Source of the DNA: Actinomycetota bacterium
GTDB lineage: Bacteria; Actinomycetota; Acidimicrobiia; Acidimicrobiales; Ilumatobacteraceae
Reading direction: 5' to 3'
DNA length: 64,000 nucleotides
Assembly: GCA_009711295.1 (NCBI GenBank)
Contig: WLST01000001.1
Span: forward strand, 58,371-122,370
Below the pieces are notes generated by a model, which saw nothing but the letters and a program-made list of their open reading frames with translations, was not told where the DNA came from and searched no databases. Shown in pieces: positions 8,534-16,449 of this stretch; the stretch's first letter is position 1; each line of letters opens with the position of its first letter. The translations under genes were made by a program, and so were the position numbers.

Positions 8534-9251
8534 CGTCGTTTTCCCTTTCTTCATGGTTGCGGTCTTCAGTGCGTCGTGGAGGAGCTGGTCGCTCATCGTG
8601 TTCTTCTTCGTCATGGTCATCGTCATCGTCTTCGTCGTCGTGTGGTGGGCGAGGAGGAAGGTTGCCGCTGACGGGGTTGTTCACCGCTGCCACAATTTGG
8701 CCGTTGATGAGTCGAGCCGAGAATTCAATGGTGCGTGCTGGCGAAGCGAGCGTGATGCGCACATCGTCGCCATCGCGGGTGTAGGTGTTGGTCACCTTGT
8801 AAGGGGAACCAGGAGTTACCGCCACACTTTTCACGGTGAGCGTGCGCCCATTGAGGCTCAAAGTGATGACCGCGATGTCTTCTACTTGGAAAGCCTTTTC
8901 CACAGTTGCCGGGGGGCGGGCAACGGTAGATGAAGGAATGCTTGGTGCTGGTGCTGGTGCTGGTGCTGGGACTGGCGCAGCCACTGATGTTGTGGGTGCA
9001 ACGGAAGTGTCTGGAGCCTCGACGACGCCATTGGCCTCTACCGCGGGAGCGGTAGCTGCATCGGCAGCACCAAGAGCGGTGATGTCACCATTTGCCGTGT
9101 TCAGCGCATCGGCAGAAACTGTTGCAGCAAGCGCTGGCGTACCACGAACGGTGGATGAGTCTTGTAGCACTGAAGAGTTCAGTGCGAGGGCGGAGCCGCC
9201 GGCAAGAAGTACACCTGCGATGGAAAGTGATGTGGCAAGTCCTGATTTCAT
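8526..9251 (-). CDS. Secreted protein with Pro/Ala linker and Asp/Glu/His-rich tail
   Basis: 241 aa. It has a signal peptide (KSGLATSLSIAGVLLAGGSALA), a low-complexity region with a PAPAPAPAP stretch (DNA GGTGCT repeated at 8944-8967), and a globular region of about 80 residues (KAFQVEDIAVITLSLNG onward) with beta-strand character. It ends in a tail of about 38 residues dominated by Asp, Glu, His and Arg, which could bind metal ions. The family is not recognised. The start ATG 9251 follows GGTGAG at good spacing. It is first gene of the leftward operon, opposite the two-component system. Confidence 0.7.
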   Translation of the reverse strand: MKSGLATSLSIAGVLLAGGSALALNSSVLQDSSTVRGTPALAATVSADALNTANGDITALGAADAATAPAVEANGVVEAPDTSVAPTTSVAAPVPAPAPAPAPSIPSSTVARPPATVEKAFQVEDIAVITLSLNGRTLTVKSVAVTPGSPYKVTNTYTRDGDDVRITLASPARTIEFSARLINGQIVAAVNNPVSGNLPPRPPHDDEDDDDDHDEEEHDERPAPPRRTEDRNHEERENDDD

Positions 9252-9296
9252 GTAACTCACCATACGGAAGTGATTTCTCATGGACGGCGAGGGGAT

Positions 9297-9315
9297 ATCC
9301 AAGAAACATCCAAGA
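9297..9315 (+). promoter_or_regulatory. Direct repeat ATCCAAGA x2, 11-bp spacing, candidate OmpR-type site
   Basis: ATCCAAGA occurs at 9297-9304 and 9308-9315, in the 122-bp space between the divergent secreted-protein operon and the response-regulator gene. OmpR/PhoB-family dimers bind tandem direct repeats centred about 11 bp apart, so this is a plausible target of the adjacent regulator. Binding is inferred. Confidence 0.4.
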
Positions 9316-9373
9316 TTTTGAGGACAGAGGAGAAAAACCGAGGATTTGGCCTCAGGTAGGCGACAATGGCATC

Positions 9374-10039
9374 GTGAAAGTCCTTCTTGTTGAAGATGAT
9401 CCCTCCATTGCATCGGTGGTGAGCCGCGGACTTGGCGATGCTGGTTTTGGTGTAGAGCATGTGGGCAATGGGAAAGATGCAATTGCTGCGCAAGGTTATG
9501 ACTTCGTATTGCTCGATCTCGGCCTGCCCGATATGGATGGCTTTGACGTGTGTAAAGCCATTCGCGTGAAGTCGCAAGTACCCATCGTCATTCTCACCGC
9601 ACGTAGTGATGAATTCGATCGTGTGGTTGGTTTAGAACTAGGGGCTGATGACTATGTGGTGAAGCCATTTGGTATGCGTGAACTCGTGGCGCGTATTCGC
9701 GCGGTCTTGCGTCGCGGTGGCATTGAACATGGAAATCACGACACAACTATTTCTGTTGGTGGCCTCAGCATCGATGAAAAAACTCGACGCGCTGTCATTG
9801 ACGGCAATGAACTAGCTCTCACTCCGAAGGAATTTGATCTGCTCGCATATTTGGCGGCCAGCCCCGATGTGGTTCATCGGCGCAACGATATTTTGGAGCA
9901 TGTGTGGGATACCGAATGGTATGGCCCCACAAAAACACTCGATGCACATGTTGCCGCCCTGCGTAAAAAGCTCGGCAATCAAGAGTGGATTGAAGCGGTG
10001 CGAGGTGTGGGCTTTCGATTGAAAGACCCGGCGCAGTGA
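9374..10039 (+). CDS. OmpR/PhoB-family response regulator
   Basis: 221 aa from GTG 9374. The receiver domain has the full acidic set: E7-D8-D9, phospho-acceptor D48 in LLDLGLPDMDG, T75 and K97 in YVVKPFG. A C-terminal winged helix follows (LTPKEFDLLAYL ... VRGVGFRL). The stop overlaps the kinase GTG start by 4 nt (GTGA), the normal pairing. It probably controls the divergent ApbE/haem-reductase operon, though that is inferred from position only. Confidence 0.93.
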   Translation: MKVLLVEDDPSIASVVSRGLGDAGFGVEHVGNGKDAIAAQGYDFVLLDLGLPDMDGFDVCKAIRVKSQVPIVILTARSDEFDRVVGLELGADDYVVKPFGMRELVARIRAVLRRGGIEHGNHDTTISVGGLSIDEKTRRAVIDGNELALTPKEFDLLAYLAASPDVVHRRNDILEHVWDTEWYGPTKTLDAHVAALRKKLGNQEWIEAVRGVGFRLKDPAQ

Positions 10040-11457
10040 GGCGCCGTTTAGTTCTTGCCGTCGTCGGACTCGTTGCCATCATTCTTGTGGTTCACGACAT
10101 TCCCTTGCGTAGTCACTTAAAGCGAGTAGAGCAAGACCGTGTGATTACCGCACTCGAGCGCGATGCATTCACCCTTGCGGCCAAGTCGCAACAGTTGCTT
10201 GCTGGAAAATCGCCCAGCACCGATACCACGCCAACGGGTGTGAGTTTGTCAACGCTGGTGAGCGACTATAGAACTAACAGCACAGCTGAAGTGCTCGTTG
10301 TGAGTGGAGAAGGAGCAGTGCAAATAGCTTCCGATCCAACCGTTCAAATTGGTATGTCTTTTCTCAACCGGCCAGAAATTGCTTCTGCGTTATTAGGAAA
10401 TTCCACTGTTGGTGTGCGCCGATCAGAAACATTGAACGCCGACTTGGTTTACGCGGCAGTTCCTGTGCTCACCACCGACTTTGTCATTGGGGCAGTACGG
10501 CTCACCTACCCTAAATCGGTTGTTGATGCACGTGTTGCCTCGCGACTCAGGGGCATCTTGCTCGTGGCTTTCATTTCGTTGCTGATGGCCTTTGTGGCTG
10601 CCCTGATTATTGCTTCGAGCGCTGTTCGCCCGTTACGTCGGCTCAAGGCGCGCACGGAAGAGATTGCCGAAGGCGACTTGTCGGCGCGTGCAGAAGTGGA
10701 AGGTCCTTCTGAAATTCGCGAACTTGCCGTTTCCTTTAATGAGATGGCTGCTCGAGTGGAGAAGATGCTTGCTGAACAGCGTGGCTTTGCTGCAGATGCA
10801 TCTCATCAACTACGTACACCCTTAACGGCATTGCGGCTACGCATTGAGCAGGCGCAAATGAGTGCTCTGAAGCCCGAGGTGGGTATTGAAGAACTGAACG
10901 AAGACCTTGAAGCGGCTTCAGGAGAGATAGAGCGTCTACAACGCTTAGTGGAGCAACTTCTTGCTTTGGCGCGAACAGAAAAGAAGAATGTCCTTGGCGA
11001 TGTCAATGTGGAAACAGTTGTACAAGGGCGTTTGGAAATGTGGAACAGCCTCGCAGAAGAACGAAATGTGACATTGAATTTCGGCGCTCCAGGAAATGTT
11101 CTCGTGAAAGCCGTTGAAGGTACTTTGGAGCAAATACTCGATAACTACATTGACAATGCGCTCGACTATGCACCAGAACACTCTTCGATCTCGCTGCACA
11201 TTGAAGTCTCTGAGCGTGATGTGAAACTTTCAGTTGTCGATGAAGGTCCTGGTATGCCAGTTGAGGCGCGCCAAAATGCATTCGACCGTTTCTGGCGGGG
11301 ATCAGAAAGCCAGAACCGCCCAGGTGGTAGTGGTCTTGGCCTGTCTATTGTCGCCCAGCTTGCTGCAGCAAGTGGCGGCACAGTTGAACTCTCACAAAAC
11401 ATTCCTACAGGGCTTGTTGCTTCGGTCTCGTTGCGTAAATCGGCAGGAAATAAGTAA
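10036..11457 (+). CDS. Sensor histidine kinase
   Basis: 473 aa. Membrane helices are at about 4-20 and 172-195, flanking an extracellular sensor of about 150 residues, then HAMP (about 195-245). The dimerisation H-box is ASHQLRTPLTAL with His257. The ATPase has N-box DNYIDNALDYAP, G1 DEGPGMP, F-box FDRFWRG and G2 GGSGLGLSIV, so all catalytic boxes are present. It is the cognate kinase of the overlapping regulator gene. The sensor domain gives no ligand clue. Confidence 0.93.
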   Translation: MRRRLVLAVVGLVAIILVVHDIPLRSHLKRVEQDRVITALERDAFTLAAKSQQLLAGKSPSTDTTPTGVSLSTLVSDYRTNSTAEVLVVSGEGAVQIASDPTVQIGMSFLNRPEIASALLGNSTVGVRRSETLNADLVYAAVPVLTTDFVIGAVRLTYPKSVVDARVASRLRGILLVAFISLLMAFVAALIIASSAVRPLRRLKARTEEIAEGDLSARAEVEGPSEIRELAVSFNEMAARVEKMLAEQRGFAADASHQLRTPLTALRLRIEQAQMSALKPEVGIEELNEDLEAASGEIERLQRLVEQLLALARTEKKNVLGDVNVETVVQGRLEMWNSLAEERNVTLNFGAPGNVLVKAVEGTLEQILDNYIDNALDYAPEHSSISLHIEVSERDVKLSVVDEGPGMPVEARQNAFDRFWRGSESQNRPGGSGLGLSIVAQLAAASGGTVELSQNIPTGLVASVSLRKSAGNK

Positions 11458-12882
11458 TTATTTCAGCGAGCACTCGTCGAGAAGCTCGTTATAGCGTGTC
11501 ACCATTTTATCGCTATTTGTTATTTCCTCAATGGTGAACTCTGTATAGAGCGCAGTAGCTACGCATTCGGCGTCGGTGTTTTCTTCAGAGCGCATAATGA
11601 AGGCCATATCGCTTGCGCGCCAAAAGATTTGTGAAGTGTCGTCTGCGGTCGGTAGTTCGTGTTTCACTTTTGTGCCCGGGTCGCATACAGAAATAGCAAC
11701 GTGGTCATCAATCTCTTTTACTTGCGCGTTGACGAGGGTCGGATTTTTTACCCATGTGGAAAATGCTGTAAAAATCTTTTGTGTGCCTGTGTTGGTTGAG
11801 CCAACAACATTCATCGAAACACACATTTTCCCTTTGCCACTCTTGTCATTTGCGCGGTATGCGGTGTAGTGGCCATTGCCCCACATGTCGCTCAATCGAA
11901 GTGCCTCGGGTGCTCCAAGTGCTCTCACCAAAATGAAATAGATGTCGAGTTGGTTTAACTGGTCGCTCAATGCGTACATGTTTTTTCGGGGAACGGTGGG
12001 TGTCTCTATTTCGACAGGAGTTTCTCCGGCGAAGTATTTCGAGGGCAAAATGATTTGTGCAAGGGAGCGGGGTTGCTTCTTCAGAAACACATCGGTAATG
12101 GCTCGCGGTCCTTTTTGCTTCAACGCGGCAATAAACGTGGGGCCAAAAATATACGGTGCCGATTGTTGGGCACTGAGTACTTCCGGAATCAACTTCACCT
12201 GTGGTTCAGATGAAGCTGTGGTGTCTTTTTGGTATTGCTCAAGCTCCTTGTCGTCAAAGTTTTCTTCGACGTACATGTCTTCAGCTGCATTGGCATGGCC
12301 TTCAAGAACGGCTGTCATGGCAACTGATTCTTCGGAAGTGGTGTGGCGTCGGTTAATGCGTGCTAGTCCAAATTCTTGGTCTTGTAAGGCATGAGTGAGT
12401 TCATGAACCACAACGGCACGCAGTGAAGCAGAGAGTTTTCCACCCTTCAGGGCTGCGGCGTCGCTGCGAATCACCATCTCGCGATCAGTTGGCGAATAGT
12501 AGGCAAGCGTGTTTCCGGAACTGAGGTCGTTGAGCCCACTAAAAGAATCAAAAGATCCGTCTGCTAAACCAAGCGTGCGCAACAAGGCATTGAGATCGAC
12601 GTAGTACTGCTTGTCGTCTGGAGAAAGATCAGCTTCGTCGTTCACCACAAGTTTGTTGAACTCTTTATCGTTTAAAAACCGAGCACTCACGGGGTGTTGA
12701 AAGCTGTAACCCGTTTGCTTCTCCACAAACGACGCAAGTGGTGCGAGCCGCGTGTCCCATTTACTAGGCCAGTTGTAGGCGAATGGCTTCCATTGCTCAA
12801 GACCCCATGACGCAACTGCAAGCAGCAGTACTGCGCTGAGGAGAAGCGCACTTTTCTTTGTGCGTTGTTGACGAGCCATCAT
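11458..12882 (-). CDS. Membrane-anchored zinc metallopeptidase-like protein
   Basis: 474 aa with an N-terminal signal anchor (about 10-28). HELTH at residues 160-164 (VVVHELTHALQDQEFG) is the HExxH zinc site. E194 in VLEGHANAA fits the third ligand of a gluzincin-type peptidase. The rest is a mixed alpha/beta extracellular domain of about 270 residues. Similar HExxHALQDQ...EGxA proteins are common in actinobacteria and have no defined substrate. It converges on the kinase gene with adjacent stops and is downstream of 12895-13464, 12 bases away. Confidence 0.78.
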   Translation of the reverse strand: MMARQQRTKKSALLLSAVLLLAVASWGLEQWKPFAYNWPSKWDTRLAPLASFVEKQTGYSFQHPVSARFLNDKEFNKLVVNDEADLSPDDKQYYVDLNALLRTLGLADGSFDSFSGLNDLSSGNTLAYYSPTDREMVIRSDAAALKGGKLSASLRAVVVHELTHALQDQEFGLARINRRHTTSEESVAMTAVLEGHANAAEDMYVEENFDDKELEQYQKDTTASSEPQVKLIPEVLSAQQSAPYIFGPTFIAALKQKGPRAITDVFLKKQPRSLAQIILPSKYFAGETPVEIETPTVPRKNMYALSDQLNQLDIYFILVRALGAPEALRLSDMWGNGHYTAYRANDKSGKGKMCVSMNVVGSTNTGTQKIFTAFSTWVKNPTLVNAQVKEIDDHVAISVCDPGTKVKHELPTADDTSQIFWRASDMAFIMRSEENTDAECVATALYTEFTIEEITNSDKMVTRYNELLDECSLK

Positions 12883-12894
12883 TTGCTGCTTGAA

Positions 12895-13464
12895 CTAATC
12901 GATGTCGATCCATTGAGGAGCACGTGCGAGCAGGTCGAGGCTTACTTCGCGACACTTGTCGAGAATTTTGCAGAACCCCTCATCGCGCACTGCATAAACA
13001 TCGGCAAGAAGAACGGGAACACGTGACACCAAACTCAATGAACGTTCGGGAGCATCGGTGACCGAAGCAAAAGAGTCGATAGCCGACACCTCAATGGGCA
13101 ATTCCATTCCACCCACCCCAGCGAGTTCTGTGGCAAGCACCAGAAGGTCTGGAGGACGTGTGAGTGGAGGAAGGGTCCAGGTGAAGATGAGTTGAAATTG
13201 AAAATCACCCGGTGGCTCATCGTCGGGGTCGTCGAGTTTCACCACAACGTCTTCAAAGCCAAGTAAAACGCGTGGGTCAACTTCAAGTGACATGTGCAGG
13301 TCGATTGGTCCACTGCAAGCTTCCTCAGGGTGAAGGTCAACTTCCCACATTTGGCGCAATGAATAGGTCTCCACGAAATGGCGCTCATCGTGCACATGGA
13401 AACCATGGTCGACGGCATGGCTTTTCAGGTCGGAAACAAAGCCTGCAACGTCAATAACTGCCAC
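12895..13464 (-). CDS. Hypothetical protein, soluble
   Basis: 189 aa from a GTG start; no known family recognised. The sequence is acidic and mixed alpha/beta, with no signal peptide, membrane segment or catalytic motif. It contains an acidic stretch (KLDDPDDEPPGDF) at about residue 77. It is transcribed leftward, 12 bases before the metallopeptidase gene, so they form a likely two-gene unit, and it is divergent by only 22 bases from the inositol-phosphatase-family gene. Confidence 0.65.
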   Translation of the reverse strand: MAVIDVAGFVSDLKSHAVDHGFHVHDERHFVETYSLRQMWEVDLHPEEACSGPIDLHMSLEVDPRVLLGFEDVVVKLDDPDDEPPGDFQFQLIFTWTLPPLTRPPDLLVLATELAGVGGMELPIEVSAIDSFASVTDAPERSLSLVSRVPVLLADVYAVRDEGFCKILDKCREVSLDLLARAPQWIDID

Positions 13465-13486
13465 GCCGTGACACTACCGTTACCTT

Positions 13487-14287
13487 GTGGCCGAACTCAC
13501 TTCCGTACTTAAGTCGTCATCTTCCGACGAGGAGATTCTCTTCGCGTTGCGCCAGGGCGCTGGAATAGCTCAGGCTGTGGCAAGCACCATTACCGATTGG
13601 TCTTTTTCGGGTGCCGTCAGTGGCCAATATCGTGCCGACCTCTCGGTGAACGATGCGGTGCTCGGTGCCTTCAGCGGGTTTGGTTGTGGCGTGCTGTCCG
13701 AGGAAAGCGGGGCAACGGGAGTCGTGCCCACGAGCCCCAGTGAACTGGGCGAGGGCTTAGTGATTGTGGTTGACCCCATTGACGGGAGCACCAACGCGAG
13801 CCGCGGCATTCCTTGGTATGCAACGGCATTGTGTGCAGTCGACCAGCACGGCCCGCGTGTAGCGGTTGTTGCGCAATTGTGTGCGCCGCATGTTGAGTAC
13901 GTCGCCATTCGTGGCAAGGGTGCGTGGCGTAACGGGCTAGCACTCACTGCTCACAGCGAGCGCCCCATGGCCGAGTCGGTCATTGGTGTCTCGGGTCCGC
14001 CTCCTGCGCTACGTCCGTGGTGGCAGTTTCGGGCCTTAGGTTCGGCCGCACTCGACTTGTGTTTGGTAGCCGAAGGAGCCCTCGATGGGTACCTCGATTG
14101 CGACACGCACGGGGTCTGGGACTATTTGGCTTCCCTCCTGATTTGCCAAGAAGCCGGTGTGCACATTGCCGATGCCTTTGGCCGAGACCTCTGCCACTTC
14201 GGCCATTCCGAGCGGCGTACTCCGGTTGCGGCCCGGGGGAAAGAGAACCTCCAGGCGCTATGCGACCTGCGCACAGCCTCTTCCTGA
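13487..14287 (+). CDS. Inositol monophosphatase family protein
   Basis: 266 aa. It carries the metal-dependent phosphatase motifs: GVLSEESG (metal-binding Glu), DPIDGSTNASRGIPWYA (DPxDGT-type motif 1, Thr as Ser) and GVWDYLASLLICQEAG (motif 2 WDxxA). Candidate substrates in actinobacteria are inositol-1-phosphate, histidinol phosphate, 3'-phosphoadenosine 5'-phosphate or fructose bisphosphate; the motifs do not decide between them. The GTG start follows the divergent gene closely. The stop is 8 bases before the lipoprotein gene. Confidence 0.88.
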   Translation: MAELTSVLKSSSSDEEILFALRQGAGIAQAVASTITDWSFSGAVSGQYRADLSVNDAVLGAFSGFGCGVLSEESGATGVVPTSPSELGEGLVIVVDPIDGSTNASRGIPWYATALCAVDQHGPRVAVVAQLCAPHVEYVAIRGKGAWRNGLALTAHSERPMAESVIGVSGPPPALRPWWQFRALGSAALDLCLVAEGALDGYLDCDTHGVWDYLASLLICQEAGVHIADAFGRDLCHFGHSERRTPVAARGKENLQALCDLRTASS

Positions 14288-14295
14288 TCTATGGT

Positions 14296-16380
14296 ATGAA
14301 AATGAAACTCAATTTAAAGGTGATTGCCACAGCATCTGTCGTTGTCGTATTAGCTGCATGTGGCGGCGGAGGTGGCGGTGCTTCAACAGCAGGCCCCGAA
14401 GTGACGGTTCCCGAAGCAACAGGCACATCTCAAGACACGGGCCTTGCTCCGAACCCCAACGGTTTTGCATTCCCTAACTTTGGTTCTGCAGGAAGCCCTG
14501 AAGTTTTTGGCGAAACAGATCTTGTCTCGATGTTTGGTGCAACTCCCGACATTTGTGTTGACGGTGTAGCCGACCCATGTAAGCCAACAGCCGAAGCTGC
14601 TGCATGGGCCCGCATGGTGAACGACTCACGCGCCGCGGGTCACTGTGAAGGTTTTGCTGTGTTGGCTGCTGCGCGTTTCTCGCAAGCTGTGAAGCCGAAC
14701 TCGGTGGAGTTGTTGAATCAAGGTGATGTAACGCACGGCATTATGCGCGCATTTGCTACTCAGTTCTTGAAAGAAACACAAGACGAAACAAACCAGTGGG
14801 CAAAGAAATCGATAAAAGAAAAAGTTGCTGCACTTGAAGCATCGTTCGCCAAGAAGATTGTTGGTTACAGCCTTGGTGTGTACACCGATGAAGGCGGGCA
14901 CGCAGTTTTGCCGTACGCCATTGAATATGAAACTGCCGATTTGGCGAAGATCAAAATTTATGACTCCAACTGGCCTGGCCAAGATCGTTTCGTCAAGGTA
15001 GACCTTGCTGCAGGCACGTGGGAGTTCTCATTTGCTGGGGCCGATCCAAACAACGACCCGAATGCATGGAAGGGAAAGTCGAAAGATATTGACATCACTT
15101 CAATGGACACTCGTGCATCGGCTACTTGCCCCTTCTGCGGCGATAAGAGTGCAGTGCAAAAGTCGCTTTTGGTTGTGCGTTCCGCATTGCCAAACTGGAA
15201 AATTGAAACTGCCGATGGCGTGCTCACACCGGGCTCAAATGAAATCGGCAATAGCAGCGTGCGCCCATTGCGTTCTTCTGCTGCTGGCCCCGCAACCGAC
15301 GCGCCTACTGACTACATCGTTTCTATTCCCGATGACAAGCCCGCGAAGTTCACCTTGCCTTCGGCAACGCGCATCTCGGGAATCACCTCAAAGGTTGCAG
15401 TACAAATTGAAACACCAGGGTCTGCCGACACCACAGTGAGCCTTTCAAGCGATGCTGTGTCAACAACCAACCCAGAAGTAGTACTCACACTTGCCGATGG
15501 CAACTTGGTGGGTTCGTCAAACGGCGATAACAACTCGGTCACCTCTTCTGGTGAGGCCGTGCAAATTGTTGTTGATGGCGCAAACGGAACTCCAGTAACG
15601 GTCGATGTAAACGCCGATGCTGCAGCAGTTGAGGTGCGTACTCCAGGCCGTGACGGTGTTGATGCAAACACCAACTACGAAGTAGTCACACAAACTTCCG
15701 ACACGCAAGTAGAACGCAAAGTTGTGGGCACCAACGGTAAAGAGACCATCAAAACTGAAGATGGTCAACTCGCGAGCACCAAGGTAGAAAACCCACTTCC
15801 CGATGCACTCAAGGCACCTGCAGTGAAGGGCGGATTGCCCGATGCAGCTAGCCGTGCACTCGATGCCGGTACTGCCGCAACAACAACAACAACCACCACT
15901 ACTTCAGTCGCTGGTGGCCCAACGACAACAGCAAAGAAGACAACGTCGAGCACGTTGAAGCCAACAGCTACAACAGCACCACAAACCGCAACAACAACGG
16001 CGAAAGTAGCTCGTGCCTCGGTACGTGTTGACGTGAATGTTGACGGGTGGAGCCTCGCAGCCAGCGACCCAGCGTCGTCGGGCTTCAGTGCAAACCTCAC
16101 GGGTTCCACTGGTGCTATTCAAGATGGCATTAGTTGCGATTCGGTGGGTTGCCTCGAAGGTGCAGCAACCGATGTGTTGGCCAGTGGCACCGACCCTGCA
16201 ACGGGAACGACCAGCACCACAACCCTGCAGTTCAAAATGTCGGGCGTGGCCTCTACCTTCGATGTCCGCTGTGGAAACGCGGGCAGTTGGGTGAAGGCAT
16301 CTCAGGCCGGCGGTGGGTTCTCCGCCACATGCTCGTTTAGCAACGTGACGACCGACGAAACCGTTTACGTCCGCGCCTAA
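14296..16380 (+). CDS. Large lipoprotein with papain-like (C39/C1-fold) candidate triad
   Basis: 694 aa. A lipoprotein signal peptide ends in LAAC (Cys22), followed by a Gly/Ser/Thr-rich spacer. The N-terminal domain has Cys117 in GHCEGFAVLAAARF, His202 in EGGHAVLPYAIE and Asp223/Asn225 in IYDSNWPG, the order and context of a papain-fold cysteine peptidase. Then come beta-rich repeats (about 370-560), a Thr-rich linker (about 610-660), and a C-terminal beta domain with four Cys. ATG 14302 is an alternative start. The peptidase reading is by motif only; it could be an inactive or transglutaminase-like relative. Confidence 0.7.
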   Translation: MKMKLNLKVIATASVVVVLAACGGGGGGASTAGPEVTVPEATGTSQDTGLAPNPNGFAFPNFGSAGSPEVFGETDLVSMFGATPDICVDGVADPCKPTAEAAAWARMVNDSRAAGHCEGFAVLAAARFSQAVKPNSVELLNQGDVTHGIMRAFATQFLKETQDETNQWAKKSIKEKVAALEASFAKKIVGYSLGVYTDEGGHAVLPYAIEYETADLAKIKIYDSNWPGQDRFVKVDLAAGTWEFSFAGADPNNDPNAWKGKSKDIDITSMDTRASATCPFCGDKSAVQKSLLVVRSALPNWKIETADGVLTPGSNEIGNSSVRPLRSSAAGPATDAPTDYIVSIPDDKPAKFTLPSATRISGITSKVAVQIETPGSADTTVSLSSDAVSTTNPEVVLTLADGNLVGSSNGDNNSVTSSGEAVQIVVDGANGTPVTVDVNADAAAVEVRTPGRDGVDANTNYEVVTQTSDTQVERKVVGTNGKETIKTEDGQLASTKVENPLPDALKAPAVKGGLPDAASRALDAGTAATTTTTTTTSVAGGPTTTAKKTTSSTLKPTATTAPQTATTTAKVARASVRVDVNVDGWSLAASDPASSGFSANLTGSTGAIQDGISCDSVGCLEGAATDVLASGTDPATGTTSTTTLQFKMSGVASTFDVRCGNAGSWVKASQAGGGFSATCSFSNVTTDETVYVRA

Positions 16381-16399
16381 ACACCTATAAATACTTCTT

Positions 16400-16431
16400 G
16401 AAACGCCGGTGCCTTGTGGTGCCGGCGTTTC
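16400..16431 (+). terminator. GC-rich hairpin after the lipoprotein gene
   Basis: A perfect 10-bp stem GAAACGCCGG (16400-16409)/CCGGCGTTTC (16422-16431) with a 12-nt loop, 20 bases after the lipoprotein stop and 19 bases before the RCC1 operon start. There is no T-run after it. It may terminate transcription or attenuate readthrough into the RCC1 genes. Confidence 0.6.
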
Positions 16432-16449
16432 TGCGTAAAACTAGGTTTA

